This document shows positions 1 to 5,535 of a DNA stretch of 7,322 nt, one piece after another. The notes under the pieces are model-generated. The model made no database searches. It saw only the letters and a program-made list of their open reading frames with translations, and was not told where the DNA came from. Made by a program: the position numbers and the translations under genes. This stretch comes from Planctomycetota bacterium (GTDB taxonomy: Bacteria > Planctomycetota > UBA8108): assembly GCA_002695115.1 (NCBI GenBank), contig NZOA01000077.1, positions 38,115 to 45,436 on the forward strand, written 5' to 3'. Position 1 is the stretch's first letter; each line of letters opens with the position of its first letter.

Positions 1-788
1 CGCTGCACGTTCACCTGGTCCATGCACCAGTAGAACATGCCGCCGATCAGGAAGTTGCCCAGCAGGTAGCCGCTGAAGGGCAGCTCGTGGTCGACGCCCT
101 TGACCATCGACAGCATGTCGAGCCTGTCCTTCTCGGCGAGCTTCGCGGTGAGGCCGTCCCAGCCGCCCACCGCGTCGAGGCCGATCCAGGTCAGGATCAC
201 CGAGCCGCCGATGAGGATGATCGATTGCACGAAGTCGGTGTAGATCACCGCCCTCAGTCCGCCGACGAGGGTATAGGCAGCCGTCAGGATGCCGATTCCC
301 CAGAGGATGGAGTTGCCTGAAAAGCCGGTGAAATACTCGAGGACCAGCTTGCCGCTGAAGAGCGCGAGTGACACCTTGGTCAGGACGATCATGGCGAGGA
401 AATACATCGTCAGGCTCATGCGCATCTCCGGGCCGTAGCGTTTCTCGAAGAATTCGGGGATGGTGAAGACCTTGTGGCGCAGGTACTGGGGGGCGAAGAC
501 GCAGGCGAGCATGATCAGGCAGAGGCTGGCCATCCACTCCCAGCCTCCGGCGACCAACCCCAGCCGATGTCCATCGGCGGCGAGGCCGACGAAATGCTCG
601 GTGGAGATGTTGGTGGCGAACAGCGAGAGGCCGATGAAGGGCCAGGTGAGATCGCGCCCGGCGAGGAAATAACCCGCCGACGAGGTCTGCTTGCGCCTGG
701 CGAAGTAGATGCCCAGGGCGACGGTGGCGCCGAGATAAACCGCGACGATTGAAAAATCGAGCTGTCCGAGCTTCGCGGCTTTTTCCAT
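1..788 (-). CDS. Sodium:solute symporter (SSS/SGLT family), N-terminal part, runs off the left edge
   Basis: This is a sodium-coupled inner-membrane importer of the SSS family; its substrate cannot be told, though sugars are common for SGLT-like members. The visible 262 codons begin MEKAAKLGQLDFS and contain about six hydrophobic segments. Family signatures are clear: YFLAGRDLTWP at residues 40-50, FATNISTEHFVGLAADG at 57-73, a GGWEWMASL stretch near 81-89, FTIPEFFEKRYG at 108-119, the GGLRAVIYTDFVQ motif near 176-188, and the WCMDQVNVQ segment at 254-262. The usual family length is about 500-600 residues, so roughly half or more is missing. The ATG at 788 is chosen because AGGGA lies about 10 nt upstream and the protein starts just before the first membrane segment, as expected. 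It is transcribed divergently from the AI-2E gene. No frameshift or stop is seen in the visible part. Confidence 0.95.
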   Translation of the reverse strand, partial: MEKAAKLGQLDFSIVAVYLGATVALGIYFARRKQTSSAGYFLAGRDLTWPFIGLSLFATNISTEHFVGLAADGHRLGLVAGGWEWMASLCLIMLACVFAPQYLRHKVFTIPEFFEKRYGPEMRMSLTMYFLAMIVLTKVSLALFSGKLVLEYFTGFSGNSILWGIGILTAAYTLVGGLRAVIYTDFVQSIILIGGSVILTWIGLDAVGGWDGLTAKLAEKDRLDMLSMVKGVDHELPFSGYLLGNFLIGGMFYWCMDQVNVQ

Positions 789-986
789 CGGCGTCTTTCC
801 CTGTCCCGGATGATGTTGAGAAACCGGCTCCAGCCGGCCATCGACGTGCGCAGTTTAACGCAAAGAAACCGTGTCCGCAGCCACGCAGCGCTCACTCCGG
901 GGTATTTTCTGTCCGTACCGGCAGTTGCCAGAAAACCGGCATTCGATTAGTTTCTAGGCCGAAGGTCTTAGAGAGGTCCAGCGTTC
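789..986. promoter_or_regulatory. Divergent intergenic region with short repeats
   Basis: This 198-bp spacer must hold the promoters for the minus-strand symporter and the plus-strand AI-2E operon. For the plus strand, a weak candidate is TTGCCA (925-930), a 17-bp spacer and TAGTTT (948-953), which matches only half of a consensus -10 box. A perfect dyad CCGGCT-CC-AGCCGG lies at 824-837, about 36 bp upstream of the symporter start, and could be an operator. The heptamer ACCGGCA occurs at 917-923 and 935-941, with a variant ACCGGCT at 823-829. All are short and GC-rich, so chance is a real possibility. AGAGAGG (970-976) is the ribosome binding site of the plus-strand gene, 10 nt before its ATG. 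Confidence 0.3.
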
Positions 987-2918
987 ATGGCGAAGAAAAC
1001 AACAGCGGCGGACGACGGTGGTGGGCGCTTCCGGTTCCTGGAGTGGCTGCCGTGGGAAAAGCTGACCATCTGGGCGCTCTTCCTGCTGCTGGTCTACAGC
1101 CTGCGCAGCTTCTTCTTCATCGTCTTCATGACCTTCATCCTCGCCTACAGCATGAGGGGCCTGGTGGACTGACTGGCGAAGCTTATCTCCCCGGATGAGG
1201 AGAAGGCCTGGCTGCACCGCCTGCTGACGGTGGGCTGCTTCCTGGGGCTGATCGGGGGGGGGTACGGAGTCGGGAGCTTTTTCGTGCCGCGGCTTGTCGA
1301 CCAGGTCGAGATGGTCATACCCAGGGCGGAGGAGCTTGCCAGCAACCCGGGGGGGAAACTGGACGAGGTTCTGAGGGACACCCTGGGTCATTACCTGGCA
1401 AGTGAGAAGTACGGTTCGTCCGGCGATGGGGCCTACGACAAGGCCTTTGAGAATTACAGGAAACAGGGACTTCGCTATGAAGAGTTCGAGGCTTTCCAGA
1501 AGGAACGCAAGAAGCTCGAAGCCCTGTTCGAGGCCGAACTGGTGGCCAAGAGGGTCGAGGAGGTCTTCGAGCAGGAGCTCCGCACCGGCAGCAAGGACGA
1601 CCGCCTCCTGGTCTGGATCCTCGATGAGGAGTACGACTCGGTTCTCGACACGAAGCGCCGTGAATACGACGCCAAGCGCAAGAAGATCAGCGAGGAGGAG
1701 GGCCTCAAGATCGAGCCGTTTGACAAGCTCTCAGCGACGGATCAGCGCAGCCTGGTCGAGGATTACGTCAGGAGGATCATCCTGCCTGATGAGAAGCTCA
1801 GGGCTCCCTACCGGGACAGGTGGAAGGCGAGAAGAGAGACCCCGGCCCGTCTCTACGTACTTAAACTGAGAAACGAACAGTCGGGGGAATACAGGAAACA
1901 ATTCGCCGCCTTCTACTCGGCCCGCAAGACGGCCGCTGGAGAGGACGATCCCTTAACCTATCCCTATGAAAAATTCACCGAGCTGAGCGCCTCGCTGGAG
2001 GAGAAGAACGCTCTCCTGGCCTTTTCAAAGGCCCTTGATGGGGAGGACTCGGCATCGGCGCGCTCGGAGGATGACTGGCGGGAAGGCTTCGAGCTCAAGG
2101 CTCGTACCGATGCTCTCGATGAGTGGAAGAAGGGGGGCCTCGCGCGGAAGATCGGCTCCAAGCTCGAGGACATCGCCGGAGAGGGGCTCGCGGATGCGGG
2201 CGCCGGGATGAAAGATCTCTTCAAGCAGCTGATCTACCTGCCCGTCGCCCTCGGCCTCTCTCTCCTGCTGAGCTTCTTCATCGTTTTCGACCTGACGAAG
2301 ATGCGCCGCGGGGTTCGGAGGCTCCATAGCAGCCGGGCGAAGGATTTTTATCTCGAGATCGCTCCCGGCCTCATCAGCTTCGGCCGCCTGATCGGCCGTG
2401 CCTTCCAGGCCCAGGCCGTGATCGCCTTCTTCAACACGATCCTGACGTTCCTGCTGATCCAGATTCTCGGCATCGAGAGCCCTCTCTTTCTCTGCTCCAT
2501 CGTCTTCGTCTGCAGCTTCATTCCCGTGCTCGGGGTGGTCCTGTCGAGCGTTCCCATCGCCATCATGGCGATCGCCCAGGATGGAGGCGGCGTCGGGCTG
2601 GCCTTCCTGGCGGTGGCAGGCGTTCTGCTCATCCACCTGGTGGAGGCCTGGATTCTCAATCCGAAGATCCTCGGCGACATGCTGCACCTGCACCCGGTCA
2701 TGGTGCTGGCGATCCTGGCCGTCGGTGAGCATTTCTTCGGTGTCTGGGGGCTGCTGCTGGGAGTTCCCGTGATCGTCTACATCCTTCGCTTCGTCATCCT
2801 CGATGAGGGGATTCCCGGGATCATCGAGCCGATTCATCCGGCGGACCTGCTGAAGGCGGGCGAGGCGGACGCGGCCGACGATGCCATCGCGGCAGCGGCC
2901 GAGACCGATGAGGAGTGA
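987..2918 (+). CDS. AI-2E/PerM family membrane protein with in-frame TGA at codon 62 and a large charged insert
   Basis: The gene encodes a member of the AI-2E exporter/PerM permease family (PF01594), an inner-membrane protein whose members have been linked to autoinducer or ion export; the cargo here is unknown. Read through the TGA it gives 643 codons, against about 350 for the family. Two membrane helices lie at residues 26-59 and a third near 77-104. A charged, probably helical segment fills about 105-414. Further hydrophobic segments lie near 415-436, 475-495, 500-530, 536-558 and 569-605. The C-terminal family signatures are strong: RAFQAQAVIAFFN, SFIPVLGVVLSSVPIAI, EAWILNPKILGD, and LHPVMVLAILAVGEHFFG. 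The tail is acidic and alanine-rich. ATG 987 is chosen for its AGAGAGG site and because it restores the first two helices. An automatic caller would probably split it into 987-1172 and 1230-2918, the latter from a GTG without a visible ribosome site. It may be a nonsense-mutated gene, a base error or a recoded gene. Confidence 0.82.
1170..1172 (+). other. In-frame TGA inside the AI-2E family gene
   Basis: The TGA follows GLVD (residues 58-61) and is followed in the same frame by LAKLISPDEEKAWLHRLL, leading into the third membrane helix. In this family the corresponding stretch commonly reads like VD-R-L or VD-x-L, so the ancestral codon could be CGA (Arg) or TGG (Trp), each one transition away. 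A short hairpin follows: TCTCC (1186-1190) and GGAGA (1199-1203) with an 8-nt loop. Its position is in the range of a bacterial SECIS, but it is weak and the loop does not begin with G. Other genes here terminate at TGA, so the codon is not generally reassigned. A nonsense mutation or a sequencing error is the simplest reading. Confidence 0.85.
1254..1262 (+). repeat. Nine-G homopolymer within the AI-2E family gene
   Basis: Nine consecutive G bases encode three glycines (residues 90-92) in the third membrane segment. The reading frame is maintained on both sides with this length. Such a tract is prone to slippage in replication and in sequencing, so its length deserves care given the stop codon 82 bases upstream. 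Confidence 0.9.
2911..2915 (+). promoter_or_regulatory. Ribosome binding site of the phosphodiesterase gene, overlapping the preceding stop region
   Basis: AGGAG lies inside the last codons of the AI-2E gene, directly before its TGA, and 9 nt before the next ATG at 2925. This arrangement suggests translational coupling and supports the lipoprotein start. Confidence 0.75.
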
Positions 2919-2924
2919 CGGACG

Positions 2925-3770
2925 ATGCCGACCCCGAAATTTTCCCAGGGGATTCTCCTCCTCCTGCCGCTGCTTGTGGGCTGTTCGATGAGTGAGGGAT
3001 TTCGCAGGCAGGGCTTCAAGATCATCGCCCATCGCGGCGCCTCGAAGGATGCTCCCGAGAACACGCTCGCCGCGCTCGAGCTTGGAATCAGGCAGGGCGC
3101 CGATGGAGTGGAGTTCGATGTCTACAAGACCGGTGATGGCTGGCTCACGCTCATGCACGATAAGGACGTGCTGCGCACCACGAACTTCAAGGACGTGTTT
3201 ACCGATGGCCGCAGCGCGAAGGTCTCCGAGCTGAGCCTCGCGGAGCTTCGCTCACTCGACGCTGGAAGCTGGCTGTCCGCGGACTATGCGGGGGAAAAGG
3301 TACCGACCTTCGAGGAGGCCCTCGAGAAGCTGCGGGGCCGGGCCACGCCCGTCATCGAGATCAAGCCCGAGGATATCGGGCAGGACGTGGCGATGATCGT
3401 CCAGAAGCTCTCCATCGAGAAAGAGGTCTTCGTGCAGAGCTTCTCGCCGCGGGCCATCAGCGATTTCCACAAGGTGTTGCCGGAGGTCACGACCGGCTAT
3501 CTCACCGGGAGCAAGGTCTCCGACGACAGCGTCGAGCGCGCCCGCGAGCACCTGCGCATCGCCCGGGAGTCCGGGGCCTCGGTGGTCGTCTGCAACTACA
3601 AGCTGGCCGATCGAGAATACATCGAGGAGATCCACAGGAACGAGTTCTTCGTCTGGGTCTATACCGTCGACGATGCCGCCGTCATGCGGTTGTTGATGGA
3701 GCGGGGCATCGATGGGATCATCACCAACGTTCCCTCCGTCCTCCGTGATCTGTCGGGGCGAGGGAAGTAG
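2925..3770 (+). CDS. Glycerophosphodiester phosphodiesterase, predicted lipoprotein
   Basis: The enzyme hydrolyses glycerophosphodiesters such as deacylated phospholipids to glycerol-3-phosphate and an alcohol, using a TIM-barrel fold and a divalent metal (GDPD family, PF03009). The 281-residue product begins with a lipoprotein signal: a hydrophobic stretch and the lipobox LVGC with Cys20, so it is probably anchored on the outer face of a membrane. Catalytic and metal residues are all visible: HRG at 36-38, PENT at 44-47, EFD with Glu63 and Asp65, HD at 78-79, and EIK with Glu145. The C-terminal WVYTVDD and GIDGIITNVP motifs are canonical. ATG 2925 is chosen for its AGGAG site and because it gives a complete lipobox; the internal ATG at 2988 would remove it. 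It lies 6 nt after the AI-2E gene, so the two are almost certainly co-transcribed. The gene looks intact. The specific head group preferred cannot be told. Confidence 0.96.
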   Translation: MPTPKFSQGILLLLPLLVGCSMSEGFRRQGFKIIAHRGASKDAPENTLAALELGIRQGADGVEFDVYKTGDGWLTLMHDKDVLRTTNFKDVFTDGRSAKVSELSLAELRSLDAGSWLSADYAGEKVPTFEEALEKLRGRATPVIEIKPEDIGQDVAMIVQKLSIEKEVFVQSFSPRAISDFHKVLPEVTTGYLTGSKVSDDSVERAREHLRIARESGASVVVCNYKLADREYIEEIHRNEFFVWVYTVDDAAVMRLLMERGIDGIITNVPSVLRDLSGRGK

Positions 3771-3798
3771 CGGGCCGCTGGTTCAGCCCGCCTCTTTC
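3770..3798 (+). terminator. Hairpin after the phosphodiesterase stop, possible weak terminator or attenuator
   Basis: GCGGGC (3770-3775) and GCCCGC (3786-3791) form a perfect 6-bp stem with a 10-nt loop, starting on the last base of the TAG stop and followed by CTCTTTC. The pyrimidine tract is short and interrupted, so full termination is doubtful; it could reduce expression of the downstream gene relative to the two upstream ones, or stabilise a 3' end. Confidence 0.3.
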
Positions 3799-3843
3799 GC
3801 GAGTCCCCGTTTCCTGCCGAACAAATTACCCGGAGCTGATGTG

Positions 3844-4779
3844 ATGCCGTCAAAAATGACATATGTGGCCTGCTGGTTGATTCTCCTGGCCGGCCCCCCG
3901 GCGCAAGCGCAGGAGGATTCTTCTTCACCCGTCGCTGTGCTCGAGCTGGCCGCCGCCGGCCTGACCCTGAACCTGCCGGGCCGGGAGCCGGTACGGTTCG
4001 CGAGCATCGAGGAGCTGCTCGGGGCTCACCCGGGTCTCGCCGGCCGTTTCCATGTGGAAAAGGCGGCCCCGGCGGTGGCCGGGCGCATCGAGCCGGACCT
4101 ACGGAAGAAGAAGAGCCAGCCGGTCGATATCCTCGCCGGCAGCGTTTCGGCCCTCGAGCTGCTGCAGTTCCTGGCCGATTATACGGGTCTTCCCATCGTG
4201 CACGATTCGAGCGATAAGACGCTGGCCTCGGTGAGGGTTCCGTTTACGGCCGACGTGAAAGGCGCGGACTACGAGGTGGTCAAGGCGCATCTCGAGGCGG
4301 CAGGCCTCCGGCTCAGCGAGCGCAAGCTGCCCGGCGGCAGGCGCCTGATCGAGGTGAGCGGAGGCTCCGGTTCGACTCGCCCCAGGCCTCTGAAGGCGCG
4401 CCCCATCATCGTCGTCGGCAGGGAAAAAGGCTCCGGGGCGAAGATCCAGCGCAGGAGGCAGGCCGCGGAGCCGGGTCGCCCGGCGCTCGAGGACTACATG
4501 GGCGTTGTGCTCACCAGGGTCCCCGGGATTCTCAGGGCGCAGCTGCCCATCACCTCCCGGGAGGGTGTGCTGGCTCTCGATGTGGACAGGAACCTGGCCC
4601 AGCTTCGCAACGACCTGCGTATCCTCGAGCGCTACGATGTGATCACTACTATCGACAGGCGCTCGGTCAGCACCCCGGCGGCGATGGTCGAAGAGCTCAA
4701 CCGGTTCTCGAAGGGCGACGAGTTCACCCTGCGGCTCTACCGAAAGGGGAGCCTGAAGATCTACCGTGTCAGGCGCTGA
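3844..4779 (+). CDS. Exported protein with secretin-N-like (STN) region and C-terminal PDZ domain
   Basis: No named family is recognised for the whole 311-residue protein. A Sec signal peptide is clear: MPSKMTYVACWLILLAG followed by a probable cleavage site after AQA (residues 20-22). Residues 23-90 are not recognised. Residues about 92-174, with VSALELLQFLADYTGLPIV and a following beta-rich half ending in RRLIEV, resemble the short N-terminal domain of secretins and TonB-dependent receptors. A basic linker follows. Residues about 217-311 look like a PDZ domain of the HtrA type: YMGVVLTRVPGILRAQL, then YDVITTIDRRSVSTPAAM and a final beta strand LRLYRKGSLKIYRV. No protease domain or secretin pore is present, so it is likely a periplasmic adaptor or peptide-binding protein. 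ATG 3844 is preferred over upstream in-frame starts (such as 3712) because it gives a proper signal peptide and has GGAG at 3832-3835, 8 nt away; GTG 3841 is an alternative. It is probably the last gene of the plus-strand operon. Confidence 0.85.
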   Translation: MPSKMTYVACWLILLAGPPAQAQEDSSSPVAVLELAAAGLTLNLPGREPVRFASIEELLGAHPGLAGRFHVEKAAPAVAGRIEPDLRKKKSQPVDILAGSVSALELLQFLADYTGLPIVHDSSDKTLASVRVPFTADVKGADYEVVKAHLEAAGLRLSERKLPGGRRLIEVSGGSGSTRPRPLKARPIIVVGREKGSGAKIQRRRQAAEPGRPALEDYMGVVLTRVPGILRAQLPITSREGVLALDVDRNLAQLRNDLRILERYDVITTIDRRSVSTPAAMVEELNRFSKGDEFTLRLYRKGSLKIYRVRR

Positions 4780-4781
4780 GA

Positions 4782-4819
4782 GCCGGGCGTCTCCCGGCGC
4801 GAGCGCTCAGAAGCGCTCG
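4782..4819. terminator. Two adjacent hairpins between convergent genes
   Basis: GCCGGG (4782-4787) and CCCGGC (4793-4798) form a 6-bp stem with a 5-nt loop. Directly after it, CGAGCGCT (4800-4807) and AGCGCTCG (4812-4819) form an 8-bp stem with a CAGA loop. The second hairpin contains the stop codon and last codons of the minus-strand ligase gene. Neither has a T tract on either strand, so this is not a classical intrinsic terminator, but the location between convergent ends suits a bidirectional termination or 3'-end-stabilising role. Confidence 0.4.
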
Positions 4820-5535
4820 ATCCACTCGCGGTTGAGATATTTTTCTTCGAGGAGCGCCTCGAGGGAAGGCATCTCCCAGGTCCTCGCCGCCGGCTCGGCT
4901 TCCCAGACCGCGGCGATCCGCTCGCGCAGCTCGGCGCTTCCCAGCGGCAGGTTGGAGACGAAGTCGAGGTGCTCCCTTCCCTCCCGGTAGTCCGGCTGTT
5001 TTTCCGGCTGCCTGAGATAGAGCGGAATCGACTCCAGGCTGAAATCGTAGAGCAGGGTGCCCTGGTGCAGGAGGCAGTAGCGGCTTCTTTTCTGGGCGCT
5101 GCCGCTGAACTTCCTGCCGCCCAGCGCCAGGTCGCAGCTGCCTCGCATGGAGATGCCATCGAGCCTCAGCGCGGCGGCGCAGGGGTCGAGGATCACCCGG
5201 TAGGAGCTGTTGATGTCGCGGAGTCCCGCGCTATAGCCAAGCGGCAGGACGAGGGTGAAGTTGAGGCAGCCGGGGCCCTGCAGGACGGTGCCGCCGCCGG
5301 AGGCCCGGCGCAGGATGGGCACGCCGTCCTCCCCGCAGCGTTCGTGGTCGGCGTCCGCCTCGAGTCCGCAGGAGACCCCCAGCACGACAAAATGCTTCGG
5401 GCTCTCCCAGAAGCGCAGGTAGCCGAGCTTCCGGCCCTCGGCGGCGGCGCTCTCGGCCTCCAGGAGGAGCGCCTCGTCGAGCGCGAGGTTCTCCTGGGGG
5501 CTGTCGAGGCTGAGGTCGATGAGCTGGAGGGCCAT
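4807..5535 (-). CDS. Lipoate-protein ligase A family protein, short form
   Basis: The protein belongs to the BPL/LplA/LipB fold (PF03099) and probably attaches lipoate or octanoate to lysines of 2-oxoacid dehydrogenase or glycine cleavage proteins in the cytoplasm. Its 242 residues hold the signature RRASGGGTVLQGPGCLNF at 76-93 and the lysine motif GSCDLALGGRKFSGSAQKR at 132-150, with Lys142 as the expected acyl-contacting residue, followed by LLHQGTLLYDF. It ends just after the catalytic domain and lacks the accessory C-terminal domain of E. coli LplA, so it could be an ATP-using ligase, a ligase needing a partner, or a transferase. Cys134 sits next to the Asp of the GxxD motif and does not align with the catalytic Cys I recall for LipM, so transferase activity is less likely. 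ATG 5535 overlaps the upstream fusion gene by one base (TGATG), with no clear ribosome site, suggesting translational coupling. Confidence 0.93.
   Translation of the reverse strand: MALQLIDLSLDSPQENLALDEALLLEAESAAAEGRKLGYLRFWESPKHFVVLGVSCGLEADADHERCGEDGVPILRRASGGGTVLQGPGCLNFTLVLPLGYSAGLRDINSSYRVILDPCAAALRLDGISMRGSCDLALGGRKFSGSAQKRSRYCLLHQGTLLYDFSLESIPLYLRQPEKQPDYREGREHLDFVSNLPLGSAELRERIAAVWEAEPAARTWEMPSLEALLEEKYLNREWIERF

Noticed and set aside
515..895. Minus-strand open frame of 126 codons overlapping the symporter start
   Set aside because: It reads a different frame from the symporter, is Ser/Pro/Arg-rich and crosses the intergenic spacer; the symporter frame carries all the family motifs.
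1170..1203. Possible SECIS element and selenocysteine at the TGA
   Set aside because: The hairpin has only five pairs, the apical loop does not start with G, and no AI-2E family selenoprotein is known. It is kept only as an option under the TGA finding.
2025..3158. Long minus-strand open frame of 377 codons
   Set aside because: It lies antisense across the end of the AI-2E gene and the start of the phosphodiesterase gene, both well supported. Its product is rich in His, Asp, Gln and Glu with no recognisable motif, as expected for the complement of GC-rich coding DNA.
3712..3843. Upstream extension of the PDZ protein to the ATG at 3712
   Set aside because: It would overlap the phosphodiesterase C-terminus by about 20 codons, add a Pro/Ser-rich stretch and bury the signal peptide inside the protein; ATG 3844 has a ribosome site.
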